From contig WMKJ01000044.1 of the NCBI GenBank assembly GCA_009733715.1, positions 1 to 64,000 of the forward strand: a stretch of 64,000 nt of DNA, given 5' to 3'. The notes under the pieces were generated by a model. The model did no database searches. It saw only the letters and a program-made list of their open reading frames with translations, and was not told where the DNA came from. Source of the DNA: Herpomyces periplanetae. Taxonomy: Eukaryota > Ascomycota > Laboulbeniomycetes > Herpomycetales > Herpomycetaceae. The position numbers and the translations under genes were made by a program. Below, piece after piece: positions 46,256-59,402 of this stretch (position 1 is the stretch's first letter; every line of letters begins with the position of its first letter).

Positions 46256-46453
46256 GATAATGTCGGAAGTTTCTTGCACCACGATCTGAACTTTCGCGAT
46301 AATCGTACATTCGTTCAGTACAGATATGCTCGCACGGAATCTCAAGAACCTTTGGTATACACGGCATTTAGTGCTAATAGCGTAGACAGCTTTTGTAGCG
46401 CTAGCATTGAAGAATTAATAAAGCTTATACATCGGAAGTTGAGTCATGTTTAG
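46256..46453 (+). CDS. Candidate terminal exon of an unidentified gene
   Basis: After an intron-like end (AATGACCAG) the + strand stays open for 65 codons with a balanced, protein-like composition (RTFVQYRYAR, EPLVYTAFSAN, SIEELIKLIHRKL) and stops at 46451-46453. Upstream, an ATG at 45906 starts MITRARPSCWYP followed by a GTAATC donor, but I could not chain exons in frame. The stretch would overlap the last 29 bases of the convergent RAD4 coding region, which argues for caution. No family recognised. Confidence 0.3.
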   Translation, partial: DNVGSFLHHDLNFRDNRTFVQYRYARTESQEPLVYTAFSANSVDSFCSASIEELIKLIHRKLSHV

Positions 46454-48459
46454 AATCAAGCGCCCCGGCAGAATTAGCTCGAGAAAGTTTTGCGACTTTG
46501 GCCAGGGAAAACTGATCGTAGTCTTGGGACTTGCACCGTTCTAGCGATAGGCAGAACCAGTCCATGGTAACAGCAGGAATTTTATTTTGTAAAGCAAATT
46601 TTAACTTAGCGGAAGCGGAACCTGTTATTACACAGACCAAGACATTAGTCTTGAGAGTTAAACTTTCGTCAAATTGTGCACCCATCAAACGAACAATACG
46701 TGAGAAGTGAAGAAGATCCATATTCTGAAAGCCCGTACAGCAGATATGCAAATTTTCCCAGCCTGAAACCGCACCCGACCCCACCCGGGTTAATGGCTGT
46801 AACAAATAACGTGAGTGTGGCCAGTTAAGTGGATTATGCACTAATAAGGATGGCGATTGACTTGGACAAGGAGACGGCAAATTTGAAGATGATTTGGTCA
46901 AGTCAACAAGCTCCACAAGGGCCCGAGTAAATAGACATTTTTCAACCCAAAATTCCGTCGCTAAGCGAAAGCTACGCTCTTTAATTAAATCAACAACGTT
47001 GGCTGGCAGGTTATGCAGTATTGATCCAATTTCTGGCAATTCTGGTATTTCAAGATCATGGGGCAAAACAATGTAACCTGGTTTATTGTGGGATAATGAA
47101 TTGGTAATTCGAACAAATTCATCCATGGCTAGTCCTGGATGCTTAAGACTGTCTAAAGAGTAAACCATAGCACCGTTAGATGTAAGATGAGTATTTAAGA
47201 TTCGAACCTTCTGGCTATCAAACCCGTAAACAAGAACAACCAGTTGTGAGAAGGGAAGATTTAACGCTTTGAGCTTCGGTGTTGTTAATGGCACGTCGGC
47301 AACTTCGTCAGGCTTCGTGGGGAAACTGCCGATTAAAGAGGTAGAAGATTGTGATGATTTTTTAGTTGAGGTATCGTGAATTGATGATTGAACTTTCACT
47401 TCCGCCCCAACAATGGGAGTAGCAGGCTTAGGATGTTTTGATCCGGTTATATCAGCCCATAGCGACTGGTCACCTTCAAAACGCTTGCTAACGGAACGGC
47501 GAATCTTTCGCTTTTGATTGTCGTCTAATTCCAAGTCAGGACCAAGACCCCGCTTCAAACCCGTGGTCGTGGTGGGTAACGAAATTTCGGGTTTTCGAGG
47601 TTCAACTACACCGCGTTGCTCAGGTGGCAAGTGTGGATCGTAGAGGGATTCATCATAAATCATACCACGCTTTAGACTATCAAACACCCATTCAATTGAT
47701 ACAACCCGAACATTCCACTGCACGGCAAACGTATATTTTTTGCCGACAGGCTCACGAACGATTAAGTGTGTTACCGAACGGGTAAGATCGCGAGAATATT
47801 CCCCACCGTTGGACTCGATAATTTGTTGAACTTTATCCCTAAACGAAGCATCTTCAAAGCCAGATAAGCAACCTCTGATCTTCCAAAACACTGGGACTTT
47901 GTGCTCAATTTCTAAACGGGATACCCAAGCCCGAACCTCGTCTATACTATTTTCATTGCCGCGCAACCATTCCGCCTTACAAGCTTCCAGAAAATTCGGT
48001 ACAAGGACTTTTACGTCGGGACGTTCTGCGGCTACGTACATGTATTTTTGAGTATTGGTACTGCCCACGAGCAGATGCGTTACGTCGCTCGTTAGATCAT
48101 ACTTATGGACAGCACCTAGAATGGTGCACGTTTTGGCGATATCTTCCTGCAATACGATATGAATGTATGCACGTGCGCATACAGATAGTATGTCAGTTTG
48201 TTATCCACGGTGTACGTTAAGCAAAGAGTGATTGAGTAGTTATATTTAAACTGTGTAGACTCGGAAATGTTACCCTTTGTTCAGGTGGTACAGACGTACA
48301 GCAGATCACCGCACCCGCTAGCGGAGTTTGAGCCTGTGTGCACGTTAGCGTGAATTAGTGAATGAGTAAATTTAGCTTGTTCAGTTATTTCGTATTACCA
48401 ACGCATCACCATTGGTTCATGTATCAGTATCAATAACATCAGCCTACCGAAACTGGCAT
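46425..48459 (-). CDS. rad4: BRCT-repeat replication/checkpoint protein (Rad4/Cut5, Dpb11, TopBP1)
   Basis: Scaffold that binds phosphorylated Sld3 and Rad9 with BRCT pairs to start DNA replication and to activate the ATR-type checkpoint kinase. Main exon 46425-48146; an exon at 48274-48333 supplies AVICCTSVPPEQR, joining EDIAKTCTILGAVHKYDLTSDVTHL in phase 0, the classic first BRCT of Rad4/TopBP1. A tiny first exon 48448-48459 (Met-Pro-Val-Ser) fits the phase but is a guess. About 597 residues. Four BRCT units: about 10-80, 115-185 (FWKIRGCLSGFED, EWVFDSL), 325-435 (ending ATEFWVEKCLF) and 488-565 (NLHICCTGFQNMDL, TMDWFCLSL). A basic Lys/Arg-rich linker (KRKIRRSVSKR, about 235-245) lies between the pairs. 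Four BRCTs and this length match the yeast proteins rather than animal TopBP1. Confidence 0.92.
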
Positions 48460-49525
48460 ACTCTCACGCTGCGTGATGTTTAACTTTGCCCGCACTTTAC
48501 CGCCTTTAATTTCCTATTTCACACCTACACTCACCTGCCCATTCACAGATGCGAGCGCAGGTACGGATACGAACAATATTAGTTCACTATCGTATACGGT
48601 TCAATGATCGAACCTTTTGCACGGGCGTACATCAAATTACACGTTTTGTACGTGCACGAATATAGAACTAGACAATGCTAATAACACATCAATTATATCA
48701 TTCTCACTTGCTTCTTCGATTTTCATTTCAACGCGACTTCATTATACTCAACGAAACATCTCCAAGGTATTGTCACGTGACCCAATACTGTGCCACCGTT
48801 CACTGACCGGAAATTGCGTTCCGATGGTGAAGTGGGATGGGAAGTGGCGTGTCCATCCCGTCTGGTCTTAGCTTTGCGGATCGTCTCGTCTCGACTTGGA
48901 CTTTGTCATCCTGTTTTCTTATTCTCAGTAACAACTTTCCCCGCATCCTTGCTCAATCGCTCCTGCCGTTTTTTGATAAGATGAAACGTCTGCGTTAACC
49001 AAATATGGAAACGAGGTGCTGGCGGATTCCCTTTTTGGGAAACATTTGGTTATGTGCACGTGTACTTGAAGCGTACATAACCTCTAAAGTGGTACAAAAT
49101 GTTAGTTGTGCTCAAAAGTTATAGTTTATGCTTTATACTTTTTACTTGTACCAAGCTACAACCAATGCTAAGTAGCAGCGGTAGCGGCTCTCTAAGTTTA
49201 AGGTACATTGAGAGTATAAATATAGGTGTATACACAATGTTATCAAATCTTATGGTAATATTATGTCCAAGTTATGTCAAAATTAAACACAAAATATTTT
49301 CACAAAAAACTCATACAAGTTTTCACTCGGCTGGCAGTGTATGAGCAATTATTCCCTCACATTGAATTACTGTACAGACTACTCACCACAGTGTGGTGTG
49401 AGTACCCTCATGGATAAACGGATGCCGAGTCTTTTATGTCATGACGACGGTGGCATGCATGAATGGGCAATAATCATGACGGTGCAACGTCAGTAGAATA
49501 AATCTTTGTATAGACTGAGCAGATT
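48460..49525. other. Intergenic, upstream of RAD4 and downstream of HEM3
   Basis: 1.07 kb without a recognised gene. It contains the palindrome GTCACGTGAC at 48772-48781 (a CACGTG box with symmetrical flanks), about 310 bp before the RAD4 start. Confidence 0.5.
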
Positions 49526-51014
49526 TTAATGTCGAATTGTATTCTCCTTATTGGCTTGTAATATCTCAAAGGCACCCTTGTTTCTCAATTCTTCGGCAGC
49601 TCGTTCGCCCAACTTTTCTGCACCTTCAACGTCTGTTTCGTCAAGCTTTTCCGAAACGTCTACTTCCGTACACTTTGAACCATCAATTGATAAAACTACA
49701 GCTTTCAGATGTAACGAGTGATGTGAAAGTTTTTCTGACATTTCATCGGAAAACTCAGAATCTCGGGTCCAGCAGGTTTCAACGCCTACTGGAGTTGAAC
49801 ATCCTCCTTCAAGGGAGCGTAGCAAGGCACGTTCTGCAGTACAAGCTAGTAACGTTGGAAAATGATTAAGAGGTGCAAGTAGTGCAAGAGTTTCATGATC
49901 ATCTTCCCGGGCTTCTACTCCAAGAGCCCCTTGTCCGACGGCATGAAGGACTTTTCCATGTGTTGACGATAAACGAGCCGATATACGTGAACCGAGACCT
50001 AGGCGATCTAAACCGGCTGCAGCAAGTATCAATGCTGAGTATGATTTATTAGCTGCAAATGAAGCATTGGCATCTGAATCGTAAAGTAGAGCAGGAGATG
50101 GTCGAGGAACTTGATGAAGTTCTTCATTCAAATTATTAGTGGTACCATCTGAACTTTGATCAAAGGCAGTTTCGTGAATATTTATATCAGATTCATCGAG
50201 TTTGCGCAAACGAGTTGGAACATTGCCTCGTATAGGTTCGAAGCATAGGTGAGGATAATAACGTTGGAGTTGTGCTATACGCCTCAAGGATGAAGATCCG
50301 ATTACAGATCCTTTCGGTAGATCAAATAGACTTGGTACACGTGAGTTAAGCTTACGCTTAAGTGATTCAAGTAACTTTGGATGTATTACAAGCGCATCTC
50401 GTGGATCAGCTCTCTCGAGGACTGCTGCGAGCGTAAAGCCTTTAGGAAGTGTAGTTGGCATATCTAGAAGGATGAACGTATGGAAATGGGTAAAAAGTTG
50501 TTAAATGTCAGTACCAAAAGCCGGTGTTAATTTCACATGAAAAGCAATTACACGAATGGCATGAAGTTGGTTCGTCCACAGAACGAATTAAATATTGAGT
50601 AAAGGAAAGCTTACCTTTGAGACTATGAACAACAAAGGAAACATCACCTTTATGTAGGAGGTCCTCAAGTTCTTCTGTCCATAATCCTTTGGAATCAGTT
50701 TGTTTATTAGGAGCTCTTAGTGAACGGGTATTTGACACGGTAGAATGGTTAACGGATAACAATGAAGAAAATTTCCATAAAGTGGTAACTTTATCACGAT
50801 CACCCAACGGATCAAGACCTTTAACGCCAATGCGGCCGGAGAGTGTGGGATACATTGATTCCAGGTGCTGAATAACTATGTTAGTTTGCTTTAAAGCGAG
50901 TATAGATTTGCGAGAACCACAGTAAACGTGGTGAGCTGGTAAGGATTCAACGTGAAGGTGTGATAGTGAATTTTGCAAAGGGTCAGGTATTAAGGAAGCT
51001 TGAACCTGTTCCAT
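49526..51014 (-). CDS. HEM3: Porphobilinogen deaminase (hydroxymethylbilane synthase)
   Basis: Cytosolic heme-pathway enzyme that joins four porphobilinogens into hydroxymethylbilane. Two exons: 50615-51014 and 49526-50463, with a 151 nt intron (GTAAGC, TTCTAG) splitting the Asp of VHSLKD. 445 residues against about 360 in human. Key parts: GSRKSILALKQTN near the N-terminus; KGLWTEELEDLLHKGDVSFVVHSLK; DMPTTLPKGFTLAAVLERADPRDALV; VIGSSSLRRIAQLQ with the substrate-binding arginines; IRGNVPTRLRKLDE; and GGCSTPVGVE with the Cys that carries the dipyrromethane cofactor. The added length is a lid-region insert (Ser/Asn/Thr-rich, about residues 75-105) and an acidic insert of about 50 residues before SYSALILAAAGLDRLG. 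Active residues are all present. Divergent from RPC53. Confidence 0.96.
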
Positions 51015-51681
51015 GGAGGGTAATTAGGCTAGAATAAGAGATAATTGATCGATATATTTAAAGGGAAAATGATGATGAAAATACTTGAGAAAGGGAATAG
51101 GGCAATTGAAAGATAAATGAGTAAATCTAAGTTGACCAAGGTAGAGAAAATGGGCAGATTGAGTAACGATGTAAACAAGAATATTACAAACAAGCAACTA
51201 AAAAAACAATGCACTTCAAAGTATTTTAAAAAGGTGTTACGAGAAAGGGAAAGAATGGTGCAAGTGAGAAGGATTGTCAAATAAAGTTAGATGATGTACA
51301 AATCAACGGGATAAAAAGTTGAGCAGTACATGCCACGAAGAGGGAATTAGATTAAATAGGAAGAAAACATTAAGAGAATATCAATGCACAAGTAGAGGAG
51401 TAAGGGATAAACTGTAAATGGAGGAGAAGCTTGTAGAATTTTATGAATGAAGATGAGCTAAAAAGATCACGAATTAATTGATGCGTAAAGGGAAGAACTC
51501 TAGAAGGATCATGTGATAGGAAGCGAAGATCAGGGCTATAAAAGGGATTAATCATCAAAGTGTTTAGCGAAACGGATTAGTCGAGTTGAAAAAGTAGGAA
51601 AACGGATTGAGTATAACGCACGAGAAGTGGGACGGGGATAGGTAAGGGATCTAGTTTATTCAAGGGATTTGTTGAACAAGC
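51015..51681. other. Divergent promoter region HEM3/RPC53
   Basis: 667 bp, A/G-rich on the + strand; minus-strand frames in it read Leu/Phe/Ser strings and look compositional. Must hold the promoters of both genes. Confidence 0.5.
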
Positions 51682-53210
51682 ATGAATAACGGACGTGGAG
51701 CACGAGCAGGCGGTCGTAAGCTTGAGACGGGCGAAAATGATAACATATCGAGGCAAAAGGTTCAAGAAGGAAGTACAAATGATAGTACGAGTATAGAAGC
51801 CTCAACGAGTAGAACACGGGAAATGGAACGAAAGAGAGGGGGGAGGGCAGGTGGAACGGGGGGGCGAGGTACACCAGTCGCACCAAGATTTCGTGGTCGA
51901 CGTAGTGCCGTAGAGAGAGCAGCTTTGGCAGAAGCTGAAAAGGCACGGTTTAGCGGAAACGTTTCGGCGGACGCTAGATCTAACACACGGGGGAACGATG
52001 GACGTCGGGGCGGGCGAGATCGACGAGGTCGAGGTGACGCGAGTAATGCAGCAGTAAGCGGACCATTTTCAGCGGGAGTATCTATACAATGTACGCTATA
52101 AATTGAAAGAGGAACCAAAGGTTTGAATAGTTAAAAGATGGATGGTGAGATGATGCGTTCTTTATATGGTTAAAAATTTACTGACAGGCTGATTCGCAAT
52201 TTGGCGGGATAGCCGATGTATCGCGAAGCGATGGAATTAAAATTGAACGACAAGTTGGTTTCACAAAGACACATGAAAATTTGGAAATATTAGGGCAAGC
52301 TAAGAACAGCAGAGTTATAGCACCCAGCATGGTAGAATCGAACGTTTCAGATGTTTCCATGTTTGGTGGTATAAATGAATCATCATCAGATGAATCGGAT
52401 GCTATGGAGGGGATGAAGCGTAATGTTGATGATGTTGGAGCCTTCGATTTTTCCAACGTGAAAAAAGCCTTAGGATTAGAAGGGTATGGCGGAATGACAC
52501 TCCCACTTCGCCCTATTCGATTACTTCGAGCAGCTGGTAAAGTAAACGAAGGAACCAAAAAGTCAAACACTTGCAAACCAGAACAGGAATTCGCAAACAA
52601 CGTTAGTGGAACGAGTACAGCTGCTGATTTTTACGGAAAGATAAGGGAAAGTGAAGTAAAGCACCGGGAAAAGTCCCGTCAGGCAATGATTAGATTATTA
52701 GGGGGAGGATTACAAGGTGAACACGATGAGAAAGGGAAGAACAAGCAAGTTAATGCTAAATGTGAAGGGGAAGATGAAGATTGGAAAATGAAGATTAAGA
52801 GTGAACCTGAATCAATGGAAATGGAACTGGATGACCCTGTAAATTACGATATACGCAAAGATCGATTATTCTTTCTTCAATTTCCCCCAGATTTTACTGA
52901 GCCTGAAGGGATGGCTAAAATGAAGGGTCGAGTCGGTAAACTTCGCGTACATGCTTCGGGCCGTACAACCATTGATTGGATAGGTGGACAACGAATGATA
53001 GTAGATCGAGGTGTATTTAGCGGTTTTATGCAGGCAGGATTAATGGTATGTCAACCAGCCTCGGAAGCGCATAGAAACGAATTTCATGGGATATCACGAC
53101 CCGTTGGGTTGGATGAAGGTGAAAGGGCAAACGGATGTTGTGGAGAGGCATTCATGATTGGTGAGATATTTGATAAATTTATCGTGAGACCTGATAGAAG
53201 CGGAAGATAA
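51682..53210 (+). CDS. RPC53: RNA polymerase III subunit RPC4 (Rpc53)
   Basis: Pol III-specific subunit that pairs with Rpc37 and acts in termination and reinitiation on tRNA and 5S genes. Two exons: 51682-52077 and 52188-53210. The intron (GTATCT, CTGACAG, 110 nt) is placed in phase 0 because the frame then continues as FSAG then ADSQFGGIADV; a second GT at 52084 leaves the wrong phase. 472 residues. The N-terminal about 130 residues are rich in Arg-Gly and Glu/Ala (RGGRAGGTGGRG), typical of a disordered tail. The conserved C-terminal domain reads DRLFFLQFPPDFTEP, GRVGKLRVHASGRTTIDWIGG, a Gln-containing GFMQAGLMV, and EAFMIGEIFDKFIVRPDR, matching the family signature. Tail-to-tail with AGC1, 104 bp apart. 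Confidence 0.92.
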
Positions 53211-53314
53211 ATAAGATTTAACAAAAGTTTCACTGGCTAAGACGGGAGAAGGTGGTGGAACAAGTAATATACAAATACGGGAATGGGAGTGTCCAAAAAG
53301 GAGTGGGATGGGAA

Positions 53315-55689
53315 TCACGGCTTGTTCGGCGCCGAGGTAGGCTGAAAAGGATTAGAGAATCGAGCAAAGTTAGAGTCCAAATCAAGTAGAATTTTCAAAG
53401 CGTTACGACATTTCAAGTAGAAAAGGGGTGCGACAGGATCATCAATTAAGTCGGCAGGTTGGTTAACGGACATTTGAGAGAGTTTTGAAGTAGAGCCGGG
53501 AGATGGAATTAACTTTTGTAAAACTTCGTAGCCCGCAAGAGTAAAGCCGAATTGAGGAGAAGACCGTAAGATTCGCGCTGGACCACCTTTGAAGAAAGCT
53601 CTAAAGCCTTCTTGTTGCCAGATGGTTTTCGCACAGTTCCGTAAAGTTGTGTAAGTTTGCTCACCCTTGCGAGCTTCAACTTGTAAACGAGTTTTAATAA
53701 CATCACACGGTGTAGTGAGATAAGCAGCTGGCATACCAGCTATAGCGCCCGAAAGTAAAAGTTGCGTTACACTGAGCGGATGAGTAGGCGATTCCCCAAA
53801 AACATCCTTCTTAAGGTGATTATACGAAGGAAAGTAGATTGCGGAAAAAGGAACTGGCGATTGGCAAGAGAGTGCCCAAATGGGACGAAGTGAAGTCAGC
53901 CTTTCCGTTTTAGGGTTGTTGAGAAAGTTGGATGAGATGAGATGAGGTACGGAGTACCGAAATAAGAAAGAAGCAGTTAGCGCCACTTACCGTCTCGAAG
54001 AAGGCATGCGCTGGCGCCTTTGTATAGGCCAAAAAGACCGAGGTTTCGTACGAACCAGAGAGCAGAGCGACGAGGAACGTTGTTAACGCTGGTAGACAGT
54101 TCACCTTGGACTTGAAGGCGAATTTTTACGATTTCAAGGGGATTTGTGAAGATCTAGAAAGGGAAAGGAACGAGGATAGTGATATATCAAATGTGAGTTT
54201 GGTAGGCAGGGAAGTGGAGATTAAGTTATTGGTTGGATCAAAGACTTACGACTTGACATGCACCAGCGCTGCCTCCAGCGATAATTTCATAGATGGGACG
54301 AATTGAACCGGTTTCAGGGTCGGTTAATTTATTGCGAACAAAATCATTAACGGTTAATTTGATGGCTTTTTCGGGAGCAACACCAACCAATTGAGGAACT
54401 ACACCGGAATAGAAACCCCGAAAGCCTTCATTTGCAAAAACCTTTCTAGCGCAGTCCAAAGAGTTTTTATATAATACTTCACCAACGCGAACGTTTCGCT
54501 GGTTTTGCATTCGGGTTTTAACGAGATCTATTGGGTAGACCATAAATGCACCAAAGGCACCAGCTATGCTCCCTAAGCCGAAGTGATAGAGAGATTCGAG
54601 GACTTGAGGAATGATTCCATGGTTTTGGGAGTTGAAATTATCACCCTTAAGCATGGCAGCAGCTTCATCAGCAGAGTAAGGGGATCTGGCTTGCCACGAC
54701 GCATCGAGAACTTTGGAAAAGTCGGACAACTCAAGTCGATCGGAAGACTGACCTAGACCGGCAAAGTGAAATAGAATATCAGCTTCAAGGGGAGTTATAA
54801 AGGAGAAACGAGAAACTCTGGCAGCTTCATTGAGGAATTCCGTTCGAGTGATCGAATGAGTGGGATTTTTTGCGATGGCCCGTCGAATAATGAAGTCCAG
54901 CAAATCTAGTTCACGAACGACATTCTGAAAAGCTCGAACGTAGGCATAGGAGATTTTATTACGCGGAGCTATATTACACAAGGTTTGTAAATTTGTTAAA
55001 ACGTGATCCGAGAGTTTGTGACGGGCAGTTTCCAGGATGATACGTTGAAATTCCTCGGGTTCGATGTAACCTTTACCATGTTTATCAAAGTGTAGAAAAG
55101 CTTGTCTGACACGTTCACCCTGAAAGCCTCTTAACATCTGAGTGAACTGTAAATAAGTCATATCATGGCGACTTTTTCGTTGGCCAAGATAGAGGGAAAC
55201 CCAATCAGCAGACCAGTCAAAGGGTAAACATTGGCCTGATTTGGTTTGGTTATACAGACGAGTAAACTCATCGAAGCTGACGACACCATTGCCATCAAGA
55301 TCGAAAACACGAAAGGCAACTTCGTAGTCAGCATCGGGTTTAGATAGAAGATTATCGAAAATAGTCCAATCTTGGAGTGAGACTCGACCTTTGTTGGTAC
55401 GATCTGCTACTTTAAAGAGGATGGCATATTGGGAGCGAGTGATTTTTCTCTTGATTACGATTAATTAAGGAGTCCACCAGTCGGAGAGTATTAGCAGGAC
55501 ACGATATTCGAGAGAGTAATGAACGCGTCGAATACAAATACTTACGAAATCCTCGTCAGGTGGTGCAACGGCATCGACAAACTCGTTGGTTCCTAGAAAG
55601 TATTCACCGGTATCAGGATCGAGTTTAGCATGCTTCATGAATATTTTGAGAGCATGAGAAGGGATAAAAACACTCGATTCATTATCCAT
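53315..55689 (-). CDS. AGC1: Mitochondrial aspartate/glutamate carrier (citrin/Agc1 type) with EF-hands
   Basis: Inner-membrane carrier exchanging matrix aspartate for cytosolic glutamate plus a proton, part of the malate-aspartate shuttle. Four minus-strand exons: 55546-55689, 54250-55449, 53991-54153, 53315-53853; introns 96, 96 and 137 nt; phases agree; 681 residues, the size of human citrin. N-terminal half: EF-hand repeats, with [14 protein letters not shown] a full calcium loop and [14 protein letters not shown] a second; other loops look degenerate. C-terminal half: three mitochondrial carrier repeats with [20 protein letters not shown] and [10 protein letters not shown], plus GGSAGACQV and [10 protein letters not shown]. 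The long EF-hand domain separates it from budding-yeast Agc1, whose N-terminus lacks recognisable EF-hands, and brings it closer to animal and filamentous-fungal forms. Start chosen at the Met before [10 protein letters not shown]; another in-frame start lies at 55752. Confidence 0.96.
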
Positions 55690-58600
55690 CAACTTTATAA
55701 TGCTTGGAAAGAAAGGAAGAGCAAGAAACAACAGCGTGTAACCACGATTCAATATCGTGAAATGATTAATAGTAAGATGACTATCAAGCCTGGATTGTAT
55801 AGATGAGATGAATGAGGGTATAGAGCATTAAGAGTGTTAACTCTTGGGAGCGTGGTAGTGGTACCCACGATGAAATCTATGAATTGGAGTAGCCCGAATG
55901 ACCGACGTGTATTCCCGAATCACGGAGGGATGTGTGACAAACTTTAAGGTTAGGTGAGATGGAGAGGAGGAAAGGTGGAGGAAGAAGAGGAGTTTGCATA
56001 AAATAATTGGAGAGTAAAAAACCCGTGTGGTTCGCGTGCGAATGCACGGCAAATATAATTGATAAATGTGAAATTAAACGCGGCAAACGATGGATTGTAA
56101 TGTTGGAAATGGGTTAAAACGGTTAAAACGTTCCACTTAACAAAAAAAAGCTAGTAAGCACCGCCACATGTGTAGGAGAAAAATTGATGGAATTCGGGTA
56201 AAGTTAAAAATTCATGATGGAGGGAGGGAGAGGATGGGAGAAGGAGGTAAACCCTTTTGGAGGATGGGCGATACTTTCATTGAAAGTTAAAGTAGCGGGG
56301 GATAAAGTCTTGGAGAGTAAAAGTCCGCTTGTACGTTAGTGCAGGAAACGTTGGGATTTCAGTTGGTAAAGGGTCATACGCTAGACGAGTTTTTCACGAG
56401 TACCGTGTACCCCTCATATGAATTAACGAGCTCTCATAGATCCCCGGGTACAGGTTAATTGGTTTACTTGATTCGCATAGCCGCTAAGATTGGGTTGAGT
56501 GGAGGTGCCGCGGACTCAACCATTTAGATTGTTCAGTTGTGTTGTACGTCTTGATTATTCTGGTTTGTTCGCCCTTTTAAGTTTCCGCGTTTATAGTGCT
56601 CTAGGGTGTAGGGTAGGTTGGTGACACTTGATTATTCAAAAGTATATATTGAGAAGAGTGGGAGCTGAAATGAGAGTGTCAAAGTGAGGAATTGTATGCG
56701 CATGCGTAAACGTATAAGTAAAAGTATAGGAGATGGGGTGAGCGCTGGTGTACTCGGTCTCATCCCCACATTCTCTGCAATGGCGCAGTCAACAGTCTAC
56801 GGTGAGTGTGCTCGGATAATGCAGTGTGCAGGCGCGTTTACGCTGATAGGCGCGGGGCCGTTTCAAAGAGTAATACTTAATAGAGAAAAATTGTTTTAGT
56901 CGCAGAAATTCCAAGTGTTGCATCTGTTAGCGTAGGAATATCCATTCCATCAGCGTTGATATGCGTCAAGTGTAAGGTAAGGCATGGTATAGTAAGGCAA
57001 TGGAATGGATTAGAGTGGAGTGTGTTGGGATTAATTTGATATGATTTGATTTGGTAGGTCATCATGACAGTTCCATGGGATCGATTACCTTTCAAGTATT
57101 AACAGGACTGGGCATGTGCAGACCTGAATGTGAAAGGTCAAGCAGAAATTACCATTCATGTCAATAAGCATTAAACTATCGGTGCCATTGTATACAGTAA
57201 GAATCATGGGAATAATTCTTGAGATGGAACTAACTCAGCTTGCATATTAAATCAGCTAGAAGAAGACTAGATAAGTTATAATTCATGTTCATGGCTATGG
57301 TAAATGTATAAACGTTGGGAACTATTAACCAAGTTTGGGAGTATGAGATGTATATCCACATGACTATCCATTAACTATCCGTAATGTCCACATTTAGTGG
57401 AATTATTAACTCATGACTTGCATTTTAAATCAGCATATCTAAGAGTTGTATGATAAGTTTAACTTTTAATCGGCATATATCCGCATAGTTGAGATTGTTA
57501 TGCTAAGGCAGAGAAATTAGAGAAGCGAGACGATGCGATAACGATACTAACATCAATCCACAACGCAACTCAATTCACATCCACAATTTACCCGCTTATA
57601 CACAGTTGCATTACATCGTGTCCGGTTGTGTGGTGCGGTGTGGTGGGGAGATATGGTGTAGTGAACCATGTTGGGTTAAAAGGCGTTACAGTTGAGCATA
57701 ATGTAACATGTATGCCATATAAGAAACGTGAATTAGGTGAGAAAGGAAGGAAAAATGCCGGTTATTATGGCTGATACGATGGACGAGAAGACAGGATTGG
57801 GTGAGTGAGAGTGAGTAGCGTAAATTTGAGCTCACATACGACGGTACAGGTTGGTTGAGTAGACGTATACATTATACACAAAATACAGGTATACGGGTAT
57901 ACAATGGAGCCGTAGTTCGCATAACGAGCTCGAAAGAGTAATGCGGTTTAAAGGGGAATTTGGGAAGAATACCATTTTCCATTACCGGAATTTGCAATTC
58001 GCCAGCGTGACTAGCGATTAAAGTGGTAAGAGAGTGATATTTTAAGGAAAAGTCCAGGTATACGAATGCACGCACGCACGCAAGCGAGCACACATGGGCA
58101 TTTTCTGCCATCAACTAACTTGTTGGAGGAAACGTGTTCGTGATATTGAGTTGAGTGGGGGGGCTAGAGATGAAAAAAGGCTCACAATAGTATAGTATAG
58201 TGTAGTTGTAAGGTTAACGGGGTTAAACTGGGAATTATAATGTGTCAAAGTAATAATTTAGTTGTAATAAAAGAGGTTTTCTTAGTTGCGTATGTCGGCG
58301 TGGGTATTTAACACGTTTTTACTTGGAAAAGCTAATTAGACAGTAGGGATGGGTATTTGAGGGTGAAAATAGTTTAGCCATAACTCCATAACATTAATAC
58401 TAGGGATGCAGGCATGCAAATGGAGCAGCATGATTCATTGAGTACTTCACGGGTGACGACGGAGAAACTCGGAGAGATTATCCATGGAATCGTGGCAAAA
58501 TTAAGCAAGAATAGTAGAGGGATGGAAGATTAACAGGCAAGTAGTAAGGATGAAATGAAGAGGAAGGATATGGCATATTATTTTTACCGTTGGAATAATC

Positions 58601-58743
58601 ATATGTCGAGTTAAGTTGTTGTTATTTTTAATAATGCTGGAATTGATATTGACGACAAAGGTAGCGGTGTTGTGAGGGGGATTTTGGGGAAGATGAGCGG
58701 AGGGGAGGAAATTTTGTCAAGAGAAAGTGAATGATAGCAATGA

Positions 58744-58858
58744 AGGGGGAAGCGAGGCGAGGCGAGGCGAGACGAGGAGAAGGGAAGGGGAAGGGAAGGG
58801 AAGGGGAAGAGGAAGAGGAAGAGGAAGAGGAGGAAGAGGAGGAGGAGGAGGAAGAGGA
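58744..58858. repeat. Homopurine GGCGA/GGAA/GGAAGA repeat
   Basis: About 115 bp almost free of pyrimidines on the + strand: GGCGA units, then GGGAA units, then GGAAGA and GGA units. A homopurine-homopyrimidine run of this length can form triplex DNA in principle. Confidence 0.9.
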
Positions 58859-59402
58859 TAATATTACAGGTAAAAGTTAAGGTGAAGGGGGGAGAATTAG
58901 ATTAGGGCATAAAGGGGAAACATTAAGAAGATAATTATATGATGAAAGGTAGGAATTGGAGAGCAAGAAGGGAATAAATTGGATGTGTAAACACAGGTAA
59001 AAGTATGTAGAGTAAAGGAAAATCTTGAGTTGGAACTGAACAAGCGTAAAGAATACATTACCGTTTTAGGAAATAATGAAGTAATAGATGGGATGAGATG
59101 GGGGGGACGGTATGAGGATGGGTGGATTTAGATGGGATGGGATGGGGGGGGATGGAGTGGATGAGAAGAATTATCACCGCGGGTATACACTAGAAGGGGA
59201 AGCAAGATGGGGAGGGGTTTAGTTGGAGTGGTATGAAGGGACTCCAGTTCAAGTAGACTTGCGTAGAGGCGGAGATGATGAACTGGAAGCGCCTTGCTAC
59301 GTTGACGAGATGATGGAAGAATGGAGCCCACAGTAGCGGGGAGAGATTTACATAAGAAATTGGCAAAGGGGGGGATTATGCGGCATGAATTGGGCAGAGG
59401 AT

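Noticed and set aside
56684-56899. 71-codon + frame with Gly/Ala-rich hydrophobic stretch
   Set aside because: Short, isolated in a gene-free gap, no splice or family support.
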